DNA from: Bagarius yarrelli
Taxonomy: Eukaryota; Chordata; Actinopteri; Siluriformes; Sisoridae
DNA length: 64,000 bases
Assembly (NCBI GenBank): GCA_005784505.1
Contig: VCAZ01000050.1
Span: 1,736,001 to 1,800,000, forward strand
Direction of reading: 5' to 3'
In this document: one piece after another, positions 1-15,900 of the stretch
How positions within the stretch are numbered: the stretch's first letter is position 1
Layout: each line of letters begins with the position of its first letter
Position numbers and translations under genes: made by a program
Notes under the pieces: model-generated
Databases searched by the model: none
The model's input: only the letters and a program-made list of their open reading frames with translations
What the model was told of the DNA's origin: nothing

Positions 1-2650
1 ATTATCATTGTAATTAGTAGTAGTATTGATTGATTGATTATACATTTTTTTAACCACATTACAGTAGCCTTACAAATAGTGACAGTTTAATTTATTGAAT
101 AGGATTAAAATAGTTTTTACATTATTATTAGAATTATGAGAATTGTTTGGGCAGCTTTGTTTTCTTGCGAGCTAACATTATTTGTTAGTATGTATTTATT
201 AATTCATTTTAGGATAAATAAATAAATATTAATTAACTTCAGGTAAATAATATTAAAAGTAAGATCATGTAGGGCAATATTTATAAAAGATACCAGTTAT
301 TTATGGTGTATACCACTTTTGTAAAACTTTTTTAAAAAGGGACAGATGTGTTTATGACAAGTGTCAAAGTTTGTCTGGATTACTTTTATTGAGTTTCCAA
401 ATGAACGTTCTTTCTTAGGTGGATTCTACCATTCCGAAATAATCTCTGCCAAGAGAATAACCCACTTTGTGCCCTTTCTGCCCTTGTGTCGTCGTCACGT
501 GGAGCGCTGTGCCCAGCGGGATCTGTGCCAGCGTGGTGAGTGTCATCGCAAAGACATAGCATTAGCAGTAGGGGGCGCCATGTCCTACACGCCACAGGAT
601 GGGCAACACTTCTCAAGCACCGGCTGCAAGCTGGTACCTGCTAAAGTAAATCTCTTCCTATGAGCCATAAAAACAAAACAAGTGGACACGAAAGCGACCT
701 TGGATAAGCTGGAGTCCAGCCGTGCCAGTGTAAAGGGGATGATTTTGTTTTGGTAAAACGCTGGTTGTCCGGGTCTCAAATCGCAGGTACAGCTCCGAGG
801 ACTGAATCTCAGATATGTTTACAGGAACGACTATCAGGCGTACTAAAACAGGTAAATCGCCTTGCAGGCAAGGATTTCTTCTTTAAAATACTATTTTTAC
901 AGCTGCTCTGCATGTATCAAACACACAGCAGGTTTGCTGCTGAGCACTAAAGGAACCAGATGTACAGAGCTGCAGTTATCTGACTGGACGAATTTACATA
1001 ATTAAATACGAAGGACTGCAAGATTTTATTTGTTGGAGATGCAACTTTTTTATATAACTTAACAATTAAATTCACCAATATTTCCGATATAGAAGAAATA
1101 TAATACCAATCCAAATGGACGTCTACTATAAGTCATGTGTTTATTTATTTTTTTGTTTTTAATTTGTTCGATTTTTATTCATTCGTATTCTTAAAAAATG
1201 ATACATTGGCAAAATGGCACATCCCGTGTTAAACATGCAATTAGTCTGTTTTGTCAGAACAAAGTACTGTATTTTACTAATTACTATTTGCACTGCTTAT
1301 AAATGAAATGTCTTGATTCTTTTATTGCAGATTTTTAAAAATCAGGATTATAACAATAAATAAATTAAGATGAAAAAGGCTTAACAGTTTGCTGTCTTGT
1401 TTGAAATCATTAAGCTTTGCAGTTTGATAAGCTTAGATGTCTTAGTCCCAGTGTGGAAATTGGAATCAGCATCATACTGTGCCTAATAAATGTTTCAGGT
1501 TTGTATGTAAGTAAAGTATTAATTCAGACTCTCGCAGTGCAGGGTTTCAAGAAGCTAAAATTTTGATTTGGGACTTTTAATGCAAATGTGGTTCTTATTC
1601 CTTGAATATAATTTAAAACAAATGCATTTTTAAGAGCAGAATTTAAAGAATAGCATTGAAACAATCGTAAATGTTAACTTTGTCTTTGTTTGTAGTGATA
1701 ATTCTCAGTCAGGGCTGAGAGGTTATTTATATGATCTGATTTAGTGGATATTAAAGTGAAAAACTGTTCTGTACATTATTGTCATGTGCCTAAAACAAAT
1801 TAAAAACTTAAATTCATTTGTTTAGTAATGTTTGCGTTCTTCAATCATCAGACTCTTATTCCCTCCATCACACTGACTGTTAGTGTCACAAATGTGCATT
1901 TTTTTTTTTTTTTTACATCTGTTATAATTGAAAATCTTTACTAAACAAAATAACAAAATTAATTTTAATATTCATATTGAGGGAAATGGAACATTCATTT
2001 CTGGTTGTCATTTAATATTTAAGTTGTTTTTTTCTGATCAAAATGTCTTTGCTTTTAGTTGAATAATAAGAGTAAATTCTTTTCTTTATTAATATTTTCT
2101 TCAATGTCTATAATTATTAATATTATGGTGCTGTCACCTTTATACTCAACTGTTTGGTTGGTGTTCTTCAGATCCAAACCTATCTAACTTCAAGCACAGT
2201 ATGACTTTTGCACCTAATCCAAAATGCAGATATAAAACTTTGAACATGCTTAAGTTCTACCACATCACCCTACGCTCATCTACGCTCCCTCTGCCGGACT
2301 TCTATAACTGTTTGTGCCTTTAAATCAGCACCCTCTTACTTTATATTACACTCCACACTACACCATGAGGCGTCCAATCCTCCAGCGCTGTAGCTACAAC
2401 ATGTAAACGCTGCTCTCAGGTTGTCCTGCAACTCTCTTTAACATTCCTCTTTTTCTCAAGACTTCTGAGAGCAAAGAAATAAGGATGTGCTTAACTTTTC
2501 ACCTGCATTTTTTTCACCAGTTGTACCGACATGAATGTTTTCAGTCTATATGGCGCTGCAGCTTTTTCCTGGGTAAGTTATTAAGTTATTTTTATATATA
2601 AAATGATCTATTCTTAACATTATTTATTTAGGTGTTTTATGTAAATCGTT
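1..2650. other. Intergenic left flank, no gene recognised
   Basis: This stretch is AT-rich and has no reading frame that I can tie to a protein family. The block at about 470-800 is more GC-rich and carries open frames on both strands of 60-100 codons, but they overlap each other, lack convincing splice signals and match nothing I know. A second block at about 2150-2570 is also less AT-biased. They could be regulatory or untranslated exon sequence of a gene beyond the left edge; I cannot tell. Confidence 0.5.
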
Positions 2651-2656
2651 TTTTTA

Positions 2657-3495
2657 TTGAATTCTAGGTATAAAATCAAAGAATGTGTGTATGCACTAGA
2701 AGTTTATTTAACTAAATTTTATGGCGATACTTGTTTACTTCTTTGTATATTTTGTCCTAAAATCTCAATCTTCCAGTCTTTTGGAATTCCCAAAATAGCA
2801 AATTCCATAAAAGGCAGTAGAGCGTTTTCATATCTAGCTCCTAAACTAAACGGCCTTTCTGATGTTCTGGGTTTAGACAAAGTCTCCCCGTTGAATCATA
2901 TATTAAAGACATATCTCTTTTGCTAGACATACACATAACATATCCCATAATCTTATACTTCATCTGATTAAAAGGCACATTATTAACTAGTTCCTGCTAA
3001 TATTATTCTTATTTTTCTCCACCTGTTTTCCTTTTTATACACATCCCGAAGGATCCAGAGATTGTTCCAGCACTGGTAGACCTTCATTGAGAAGAAGCGA
3101 GAACCCTGCGAGGATCCTGAGGCATCCAGAGATGGACGGCTCCAGTTGGCTTATGCCTTTCAAAGATTTTTGGACAGTATATAATTATATTGAAAAAACC
3201 CTGCTAACAATCACACTACCTGGTGTTTTAAAATAAAAATAATTTATAGAACAATTTCCGGTAAAGAATCACAGAAATTGGGTTCCCTTTTGAGTCTGAT
3301 TTCTCTCAGGGTTTCTTCCTTGTATCATCTAAGGGAGTTTTTCCTTGCCACAGTTGCCCCTGGCTTTCTCATTAGAGATGCTCTTTTAGGGATGTTTTTG
3401 ATAACCTTTTCAGTATTGTTACTTATGTTCTGTAAAGCTGCTTTGACACAATATCCATTGTAAGAACCGCTATAAAAATAAATCTGAATTAAATT
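2657..3495 (+). mobile_element. LINE (non-LTR retrotransposon) 3' end, decayed
   Basis: The frame at 2657-2926 ends in a peptide like the C-terminus of fish LINE reverse transcriptases (SRAFSYLAPKL near residue 55, then LNHILKTYLFC before the stop). About 350 bases later comes a 3' UTR-like segment (3278-3495) containing GGGAGTTTTTCCTTGCCAC and TGTAAAGCTGCTTTGACACA, ending in short AATTAAATTAAATT repeats. The same 3' segment recurs at 47090-47258 and, inverted, at 23805-24120 and 32229-32310. The 5' part of the element is absent, as usual for truncated LINE copies. Confidence 0.6.
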
Positions 3496-5861
<2,366 letters not shown>

Positions 5862-7489
5862 GTATTTATATATATAAAAGTAGGAACCAATGTAGTGTGG
5901 AACTGAAGCATAAAATTTAGAGGGACAAAAAGAAAGTGGGACACAGGAAGCTGAGCTAAGGCGTATACAGCTCTGTATTTTATGTGTGTGTGTGTGTTTC
6001 ATTTTTTTTCTATTTAATAGGATGTACAGTTAATTTATTCATAAATTAGTAAAAAGGAAATGTTAATAAATCTATCTTACTGAAAGTCTCTGTTGTCCGC
6101 TTCTGTTCCAGAAAAAAACCTATATAGCTTTTAACTGCATGAAACTACAATTTTAATTTGGTATCATTATCCGGATTATAAGAAATTCCAATTCTGTATG
6201 CATTAAAATAAATAATAAACAATTTATCATGTATTTTTAAATACAAATATAATAAATATTATTTAAATATTTTAATTTCTTTCAAATAATGTAGATGTTG
6301 ATTTATTAGTCATATTTAATTTGTAATTTATCTTTGTGTAACTTATATATCTCTCTTATTGACACAGAAAATCCACTTTTACACCACATAAACAAATAAA
6401 ACATCTTTACATTCACTGCAGTTAAGTATAAAGTAAAATTGATTTTGTTAAAAAAATTACTATCCAGAATATTATTTACTATATTATTTAATATAAGACA
6501 TTTACAAATATTTTAAATTGTGCTTTATACGACCACGTTTAATTTATTGCATTTAAAGAATTATTTTTAAAGATTTGCAATTTTAAAATATAGATAAAAC
6601 AAACTCATGTTTATACAGACGATTTTTTTTGTTGTTCCCGTTATGTTTTTAGATTAAATGATTTGACAAATGTGTGCAGGTCTAATCTGCTTTAATCCGA
6701 TTGTATTCACACCCCTATTCTGGTCTACTTAGATACTTTCCTTTCTTCTCGGTGTCAATAAATTTGACATCATTATTAAATTGACCTCCTACAAAAAAAT
6801 CTACATATTTTTAAAATGCATGATTTGCAGTTTAATTATTAAAATTATATAAAGCTTTAACCATAAACTGGGACACAATCCGTAGAAGTAAGAAGTGACA
6901 GTCACTTAAAAGGTTTCTTTATTTAAATACAAGAGTGTGTACAAAATTGTTGGACTTCATAAACAGTCTTAATAATCGTATTATATTTATAAAATCTTAA
7001 CAATATAGTTAAAGCCAAAAAAACTGTAAAACATCAAGTACAAACAAATACAGGCGATTTTTTTTTAAGTTGCAAAATTAAAGTTTAAGTTATGTGAATT
7101 GTCATTATTTTAATTGTATAAAACCCAGATGAACATTTTAGTCTTCAGTCTGTCTTAATAAATTGTCTCTAAAACATTTTAGTTTTAAACGCGTTATTAG
7201 ATGGTTGGATGTTGTAGATATTACAGCTGTAGGTAATTCAGTGAAAGACATATGGACATCACATTTTTTGCACATCACATAAAAAATAACATTTTGTGCA
7301 CATTGTAACGGAGATGATTTAAATAATACATTTTAAGGAGTAAAAAAAACATCTTTAATTGTGATTGTGAAGAAATCGCAGAAGTGCAAACCAGCAGCAA
7401 CAGATGTCCATGCACAATTCTCGATTTACAACTCGACAGTCACAAGAATTGCGTTTGGACAATCAGTAGCTGAAGCTCGTATAAACCGC

Positions 7490-7518
7490 ACAGACAGACA
7501 GACAGACAGACAGACAGA
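7490..7518 (+). repeat. (GACA)n microsatellite
   Basis: Seven or so GACA units in tandem starting after CGCACAGACA. A shorter run of the same unit occurs near 18428-18445. Confidence 0.9.
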
Positions 7519-8029
7519 ACTCATAAACCAACATTTACAAGCACATTTGCATCAAAGATAGGGAGATTTCTTCCTGGAAGTAAAACAGGCCTAAAGAGAC
7601 ATTATCTGTAATAATTATTAAGCTATTTTTGGTCAAAAGTAATTATAATAATACTAATACTAATAATACTACTATTACTACTAATAATAATATTCCCAAT
7701 ATTATTATTCCATACCCAAAATTCTCCTTAAATAATTGAAAAAAATTGTTTATAGGATTGTCTTAAAAATTAAACATAAATGTAATTAAATGCTTTATTT
7801 ACTGTATGGTTTAAATATAATTCCTTAATCCAACTCGAACTATTTTATTACTGTAAATAATTCCTGCTTATCTCATCATAAAATCATAAAACAGATTTTC
7901 ACTCTGTATTTGCAATCTGGTGGTTTTACTGAGCTAGAATTCGTGTCGGTCGAGCCAAACGAAAACGCATTTCGTCCTCAGCGACCCGTTTTTTCCTATT
8001 TAAGATACGAATTAAGTGGATTAAAGGAA

Positions 8030-8478
8030 TGAGTGGAATAAGAGTTAAAACGCTGCTGATGATCAGCCCTTGTGTTTGATGGTGCAGCGTCGAGAGCCGT
8101 TAGCCGTTAGCGTAGCACCGGAAAGCCGTGCGCCATTTCTGCACCTGTTAAAGATGCTCAGCGTCTCTGTCTCGGTTTCCAGCACGGGTCCGAAATTCCT
8201 TGAGGCTTCGAAAGCAGATCCTTATCGTTTAATTCTCTGCTGATGTGAGAGACCGGGCAAATGGGAAAGGGGGGAAAAAAGGAGCGGAGAAAAAAAAGTT
8301 CTTCCGCGCATTCCAGGTAAAAATGCGTTCTTGCTCGATGTGTAGGCTGGAAGTGGAGTTATCCCAGACTGAAGGAGGTCCGGTACACGAGGCGAGCTAT
8401 AAAGCAACAGGAGAAAGCAGGGTGAGCACATCCGTTTCAAAGGACGCCAAAGAGACTTCTGATGCTGACGCCAAGAGT

Positions 8479-8534
<56 letters not shown>

Positions 8535-8900
8535 CATGGTACGAGCTTTCAATGACACCACGGCGCCCATTAAAATGGCTATTGTGAGGCAGGCAGAAAG
8601 GCTGAAGCTGCTCTGTTTCATTCAGAGCCGCAGCTGCCCCTTAAAGCCACAGAGCAATTACAATTCCAGCACTGTACACTCGGTGCCAATTACGCATTGT
8701 GCAGCGCAATGACGTTTGCCACTCCGTACAAAAGGATTACCTGACACTCCACCACAAAGCGAGCTGTTCATTAACAGTTTGTAAATAGACTGTTTTTACA
8801 GGCACACATTAAAGCCTTTTAAAAGCAAAGTGTGATTTGTAAAGCACTCAGGGTTAAAGCCTGCTTCACTCCAAGCTCATCTTATCATCAGTGCATTAGG
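8030..8900. promoter_or_regulatory. Candidate regulatory or first-exon block (low confidence)
   Basis: This block has more CG dinucleotides and a more balanced base composition than its surroundings, including a short GCCGTTAGCCGTTAGCG duplication near 8096. After a GA microsatellite comes about 350 bases (8550-8900) with several homeobox-type cores (CAATTAC, GCCAATTACGC, TTAAC). It could be a conserved enhancer or the CpG-rich start of an unseen gene on either strand. Nothing in the sequence proves activity. Confidence 0.25.
8482..8532 (+). repeat. (GA)n microsatellite
   Basis: About 25 GA units in a row. The Ser-Leu repeat frame on the minus strand across it is an artefact. Confidence 0.95.
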
Positions 8901-9427
8901 GCTTTTTTTATGTAATGAAAACTATGGATCCAACTTTTTAAGGTTATTTTTTTTCCCCTTTTTTTTTACATCTTCTAAACAATATCTTTTATTTTGACTA
9001 TTTTATTTCCCAATAATCTGATGTGTACTGTATATAATAGGCTTTACTGCCATATTTCTAATGGTGTTAGTTGACTATGTTACACTTACAATGGAACCAG
9101 AGGAAGAGGTTAAACACAGTTAAATGAAAATAATAAATTTGTGACTATACACAATCCAAAACATTAAATAAACAATAATCTCACTCATCAGTAGACTGTA
9201 TCATTGAGACAATAATCCTAAACAGCAGGAGAAAACAGCTGAAAAAGGGGCTTGTGATTTTGGATTGGTTATTTTGGGGTCTCTCTTTTTAAATATTTAA
9301 CAATTTTAGTTTATTCAAAAAGTGTTACAATTTTATTTAAAATTGAATTACAGAAGATCTGTTTTTACAACACAAAAATTGTCTTTTTTATCACACAAAC
9401 ACAGGACATACATTTCCTTTACACTTA

Positions 9428-9600
9428 AAACATTTGGCAGATGTCTTTATTCAGAGTGACTTACAATTCACTATTTTTTTTTTTTTTTTACAACTGAGCA
9501 ACTGGAGGTTAAGGGCCTTGCTCAGGGGTCCAGCAGTGAAAACTTGGTGTTGGGAATCAAACCCTGGATTAGCAGTTCAACACCTCAACCAATGCACATC
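9428..9600 (-). mobile_element. V-SINE copy, reverse orientation
   Basis: Read on the minus strand it has a tRNA-like head, AAGGCCCTTAACC, CAGTTGT and the V-SINE core ending in AAGACATCTGCCAAATGTTT. It carries a 15-17 base internal T-run where other copies have ATAAAAG. Confidence 0.8.
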
Positions 9601-12283
9601 TTTTAGGTGATTTTGCTATAAAACTTCCCTTAGAAATAGCATAAACCTGCTTAATCTGAATACAAAGAGATAATTAATATGTGAATTCACCCTTTATTAT
9701 CCACTCAATGCCTATCTATCCACAATGATCCTAGTTCCACTTATACCTGATCACATGGCTAAGAGCATCCTATCAGTAGGCTCAAATAATAAGGTTTTTT
9801 TTCCCCTAAATATATCATATATGTATTTAATTTTTGTTTTTGTTTTTAAATCCATGACTATGTGACCGTATTAAAAAAAACTGGGTATTATGGATCTATA
9901 ATACAGATCATTTTTAAAGAGGCAAGATCTCTCTATCTAGTATCTTAAATGTTTGGTGGTTTATTCATGTAGAAACATTCTGGAAGGTTCCTTAGGCTTC
10001 TTAAGGGAAAGGGTCTCAGTAGAAAACCAAACCATCTAAAGAAATCCAGAGAAACACAATACACATTGGAAAGACTGTAAAAAATCAAGTATTAATCATT
10101 TTAAAAAATGATATATTTTAATAAAAAATGGTTAAAGGATTTTTAGCTGGCTCGCTGTGTAGATGAGGTTTTTTTAGTTAAAAAATACTTTGTGTTACTA
10201 ATTAAGTGATCACTATAGTCCCACTATTGCATTATTATTGTTTAAAAATGATCTTTTGAGTACTTGGTACTGTACAGTTGCGAGATAAAATCAAACAGTG
10301 TTTTGTGCTTTTCCAGGCGTCTGTAGCTAAACTGTGAAGACCCCCAGTGAGCCACGCCAGACTCTCAACTGAATAAATTAGCAGTTTTCTATTAGCCTAT
10401 AGTGTCCAGCCGGTCCATGACCTCTGACCTCCTAGGAAAGGATTGGTGGAAGTATGATTGATCTGACCAAAGCTGCCACTCAGTGAAGCTGGGAAAAGTG
10501 TGTGAAAAAAGAAAAGCTGAAAAGAGGGTGTTTTTTCAAGGCTCTAAAGAGAGAATGCAAGAGATCTATCATAAGTATTAGAAGTGAAGCTTGTTTTCTT
10601 TTCACTATTGTCTCTTTTGGAGAAGCGAGAGCTTTTAGATGCCTGATTTTTAGTTTTTATTTCAATTTGCTGCCAGACTTTATAGAAACTTACAGGATGT
10701 AGAAACATACATAAAAAACTAAATAACTTGCTCAATTTAAAAAAATAGCATACTAAAGTTTACTGCATACGTACAAGGTCCTCTGATCATCTGTTAGTGG
10801 TTCTATATGTAAAAACAACAGACGGCTCTACTATTTAAAGTATTGTACCTTAAAAAACCTCTTATCTAACTATTGCAAGAACTACTAACTAATTCATAAA
10901 GGGTACATTTTAACTAAGAGTGAACAAATGTGTACATAAACGTAATGAATGATCCTGGACAAAGAAATTAAATGATGCACTTCTAGTTAAGGCTTCCTTT
11001 GGTTTTTATAAACGTTTTTTTGGGATAATAAAGGTTAAAACTTTCCTAAATTTTCTAATAGAGTAATTTTAATAAATTAGTTTTGAGTTTATCCCTAAGA
11101 AAATGTTTTTTAAAATTGAACCTGAATCATTTTTGGTGCAACAATAAACTGTTTGTATTATAATTATAATTGTCATAGTCACAGGCACGAGTCTGGGTGA
11201 TTGGAGGAAACTGAAACTTCTCAACAAAACAACCGATTTAACCAATGTTTAACTGTCAGCGCTTGAAAACAACAGAGAAAGAGCTTCTTTCTTACTCACC
11301 ATCATCCAATAAACCTCCATGTGTTGAGGCACAGGAGAGATTAAATGCTGGACTCAGTGTTCTCCAATGCGATGTGCAGTTTGTGTACAGACTGATTTAT
11401 GTACAAAGTTTGCAGATGAGGAGACGATGCAGCTGGAAGGACTAAAGTCCTCCTGCATTGTTTTTTCATCCAGAGATGAATTCTACTGGCATTGCAATCA
11501 GATGGTAGTCATACAGCAATGCGTAACATAGAAAAGAATAAAATTCTTCATTCATCACTATTAATTAATGATTGGATTTGTGTTTTAAGACCTTATTCAC
11601 TATGACACTTAGAATGCCCTACATCCATAAAAACCTCCAAAAAGAAGAACTTGATTAAATACCCCAGCTAAAGACACATTGCCAGGTTCTGCTGCCAGGA
11701 CATACATAATAAATACAGAAATAAGACAAAAAGCTTTTTCTGTGCATGGTAACCAAGACTAAACATTCATTTCAGCTGTTACTTCCTGGTACTTCTATAT
11801 AATGTCCACACTCATATGTCCACACTCAGTTTTGTCCTGCACAAAACTAAACATAAATGTGTAGTAAAAGGTTTGAATTCGCCCGTGTTTTTAAATGCTC
11901 CCTTTATTTTATTTTTTTTTTATTTTTAAACTAAGGTTAAATTATTTTTTACGCCAACAAAAATCCACCCTATACTGAAGCGTTGCCCTGTCAGATAGAG
12001 AACTTAGAAACACTAAAACATTAAGTTTGTTATTAATAAATAATTAAAGCTATTTATCTATCTATCTTTTTGTTTCTTTCTATCTTTCTTTCTAAGTTTT
12101 ATTTCTATTTTGACTACTATAATGATCTCTATAGTGGGCTTTCCATTTGATTGTTGACTGTGGCTGTGGGGATTTTTTTTTACAGCTATAATAGTATTAG
12201 TGAAATCAGACACTAACATTAGTTCATTGTCTTGTTGGAATAATGTTTGGGCCTCTTATTCAAAGCAAAAAAAAAAATCCAAT

Positions 12284-12285
<2 letters not shown>
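9601..12285. other. Intergenic, no gene recognised
   Basis: AT-rich spacer. Two segments, about 10290-10480 and 11240-11520, are less AT-rich and repeat-free and could be conserved non-coding DNA. The 66-codon frames within them have no recognisable similarity or splice context. Confidence 0.45.
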
Positions 12286-12367
<82 letters not shown>

Positions 12368-12416
12368 GTGTGTATATACATATATGTTGAAAATGAGCAA
12401 AAAACTAAACTAAAAT

Positions 12417-12497
<81 letters not shown>

Positions 12498-12510
12498 ATT
12501 TTTTTTTTTG
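12286..12510. repeat. (AT)n microsatellites plus poly-T tract
   Basis: An AT run of about 79 bases (12286-12364), a unique spacer of about 55 bases, a second AT run of about 47 bases (12420-12466), and then a T-run with few interruptions to about 12510. Confidence 0.95.
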
Positions 12511-12609
12511 CTCTTTTTTTAACAGTTTTTTTTTTTGGGTCGTTACACTTTGTTCTGTTATCTAGTTTACCGGATGTTTTTCTGTTCGGTGATAAGATTT
12601 ACAGCACTT

Positions 12610-12657
12610 TTGTACATCACTCTGGACAAAAGCGTCTGCCAAATGATGTAAATATAA
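12610..12657 (+). mobile_element. V-SINE 3' core fragment
   Basis: Only the conserved 3' core is present (CACTCTGGACAAAAGCGTCT, then GCCAAATGATGTAAAT). The tRNA-like head and middle are missing. Confidence 0.6.
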
Positions 12658-12749
12658 CTGTTTAAATCTTAGTGTTACAGAATACAGAGACGTCCCAGAC
12701 AACTGTGTGCTCCTAACTTTTTGTCAACAGATTGGAGAAGTAAAGCTAT

Positions 12750-12800
12750 GGGTGTATTGGTAGGGTGTCCACAAACCTTTGGCCGTATAGTGTATTAATG
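12750..12800 (+). mobile_element. Solo end of a Tc1/mariner-type MITE
   Basis: Contains GGTGTCCACAAACCTTTGGC followed by CGTATAGTGTA. This is nearly the same terminal sequence as the right end of the complete element at 23544-24517. No matching opposite end is seen nearby. Confidence 0.6.
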
Positions 12801-12903
12801 CAAACTTATTATAAAAAAGTTATGAGGAATTTACCTATACAATTTTATTGTCCTTTTTTTCCTTTCTCACACAATGGAACGTCCACATAAAGCAGAACTG
12901 TCA

Positions 12904-12909
12904 TTTATT
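12904..12909 (-). terminator. Polyadenylation signal of ptrh1
   Basis: An AATAAA on the minus strand about 58 bases after the ptrh1 stop codon, in the right place for 3' end formation. Confidence 0.5.
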
Positions 12910-12966
12910 CAATTATACAATACAAACACCCACAATCAGCAGAGTCATGAGTTTATAATCAATAAC

Positions 12967-15900
12967 TTATTGGCAGTTCAGGTCAGTTGTTTGTGGCTTT
13001 TCTTTAGACTCCTGCACAGCAGAATGTAGCCTCTCTTTCCGTTTCAGTGTTGCTCTGCCACCCCCTGCTGGAGTTCGCTGGAGTTGTTGCTCTGTGACTT
13101 GGGCCAGTAAAAGTTCTACACTTTGCTCCATGATGGAGCTTAACATGTTCTGCTCTTCTTTAGAAAACCGACCCAACACATGTCTGTCCACGGTTGTGTT
13201 TCCTAAAGGTCTGCCGATACCGAATCTCAATCGTGGCATAACCTGTGACAAATTATGGCATGGCATGAAAACTTTAAGTGACCTTTGGTATTTTTTTCCT
13301 AATATTGGATGTCAAATAAATTAGAGACTTACATCAGTGTGAAGGCAATCGATACAGGACCGGACCCCATTGTGACCTCTGTCAATAAAACAATAAGAGA
13401 GGAAGAAGTTTTATTGCATAATCAGCACCTGATCCACAAACGCTATTGAGATGATTGAAAACAAATACTGTACAGTATAGGAATTTAAAGACCACAAGCT
13501 TAGAAAAGGTGTGAACAGGACGAGCTATTAAATTCCACTGCTAAAGAAAATCTGCTTTCAGTTATTATTGTTTTTGAAGGCACCTGCCTCCATATTCTCT
13601 AGGGAATGTAGCCGGTCCTAGTTTTCAGGTTTAAAAACGGAACTGTATTGACTCTGACCAGAATAAAATTGAATTGAATTTCTTTGTCCTGTAAGCCTCG
13701 TATATTTATATAGCAATATTTACTCTGTCCATTATCTTCTCTTTAAGAGCTTTCCACACTTTTAATTCTCTGTGAAATTGGGCCCTGAATCATGCTGGAG
13801 TGAAAGCTTGGACTGCTGATTAAAAGGTGTTTTCTTAAAAGTTAAATCTATTCTATTATCATTCGTGTTAAGCAAAATGTACTCCTTCATCAGTGAAGCC
13901 AACCTAAGTTTTGTTTTAACGTTTGGGATTGTTGGGTTGGGAGTTAATAGTTAAGGGGGGGGGGGGGGGGGGGGGGGGGGATGAATAATTGAAAGTTGTT
14001 GGGAGTGCTTTTGTCCCTAAATAGTCTTGTACAAATCTTGTTTTACTAATAAAAGTTTAAATCCCAAGACAACTATAATGCAATTGCAGGACCCATGAGA
14101 AAGGCTTTTAACCTTTAACAAAGTTTTTATAAATAAATAAATGTGTGTTGAATAAATGGAAAATATGTAAATGCTCTTAATTGTGGAAGTGGTATTGCAG
14201 TAGTTAAAGCGTTGGACTGCTAATCGAAAGATTAGGGTTCGGTTTCCAACACCACCAAGTTATCACTGTTGGGTCCCTGAGCAAGGCCCTTATTGCTCAG
14301 TTGTATAAAAAGAAGAATTTAAGTCGCTCTGGATGAGGACGTCTGCCAAATGCTGTAAATGTAAGATTAAACAACACTATAAAATTGTATAGAATTGTTC
14401 ATACAATAAAAGAATCATTGTCTATAACATTCACATGGCCTCACTAGGCCCCCTATTATTAGTGTTAATTCATATGGAAAGATCAGTAATAATAAATCTG
14501 GCAATTATTTTTTTTAACCTGTTTAGTGGGATGAGGACAGACTCAGGTTTAATAAGAGTTTGAACTTTTCATACAGTTGTGTTTCTGACCTTGCACTTCC
14601 TCCATGTTTGATGGCAAGCTTCCCAAGCGGTTTCTCAAGTTCATCGTGTACCAAGACGATGTGCTCGGGACGAACAGAAAATCTGCTTGCTGAAGAACAA
14701 TACAAAGAGACACAATGCCTAGATATTTGACTGTATTATGCGTTAATGCAGATATTTATAAAGTGACATTGGAAATATTAAACAGATATTATAATAATGC
14801 ATGTGTAAAGCGGCTATTACTCACCCGCCTTCGCTACACTCACTCCGTTGACGTTCATGAGAAGTTTGGGTCGCAGAAGCACCACTTGGGTGTCCTGATA
14901 ATCGGTAATAATAACCTCTCCTGAAACATGTCTGTCTGATTTCCATTGATCAGACACCCCCAGGCGCTCTGTCAGCGCTGCCATCACAGCCATGCCTATG
15001 TTGTGCCGTGTGCCGTTCATCCCAGGGTTCCCCAACCCGACCACCTAAAAAACAACACACAGATCTGATCAGTGAGCGCCTCTACAATAAATATATATTC
15101 AGCTCCAATCTGTTGATAGGTTTGGTCTCCAGAATACAAGAATTTATTTAAAAAGAAGTGCTTGAGGTCGGCTATGTAGTGGTCATCTTTAAGTTAATAA
15201 ATCTGTAAATCTTTTTTAATAAATCTTAAACTGTTGTTTTTTTAAAAACCAAAACAAATTACAAATTTCTGAAAGGCATCAACAATTAATCTATTTTCTT
15301 ATTCATAATTTTTTTCAGTAACTAGAATATATTCTAGTCATACTTTCGTTTATCTTCTATACCCGCTTATTCCCTAATTCAGGGTCACAGGGATCTGCTG
15401 GAGTCTATCCCAGCCATCTCTGAAAGGGCAAAAGACAGGAGGGAGACACCCTGGACAGGTTGCCAGTCCATCACAGGGCCACACACACACTCCTATGGGC
15501 AATTTAGAATCACTAATCGACCGAACATACACAGAGCTTGCTGAAGCCCCCTTGTGGGTCATGAGCCCCTGTTGGGAACCACTGGTTTAGAGACAGCGGC
15601 ACTGAGAGACAGGGGACCGAGTTAAAGGTAGCAAATCTTAAATATACATTTACAACATTCGGCAGACGTCCTTATCCAGGGCGACTCACATTTATCGCTT
15701 TTATACAACTGAGCAATTGGGGGTTAGGGGCCTTGCTCAGGGGTCCAACAGTGCCAACTTAGTGGTGCTGGGAATCAAACCCTGATCTTCCAATTAGTAG
15801 TCCACCACCTTAACCGCTTATTGGGAGTGATCAGAGGGACGGCTCATGTCAGAATGGTAGCTCAGTGGTTATGGTGCAGCACTGCTAATTGGTGGATTGG

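Larger units (their letters stand above)
5862..9427. other. Intergenic, no gene recognised
   Basis: AT-rich DNA with simple repeats (listed separately) and one GC-richer block at about 8030-8900. No frame could be assigned to a family. Confidence 0.5.

Noticed and set aside
361..663. 100-codon frame as a gene
   Set aside because: No family signature, an overlapping minus-strand frame of similar length, and no convincing promoter or splice sites.
8222..8621. Ser-Leu-rich and Lys-rich frames on both strands
   Set aside because: They span the GA microsatellite and its flanks; overlapping frames on both strands indicate chance openness.
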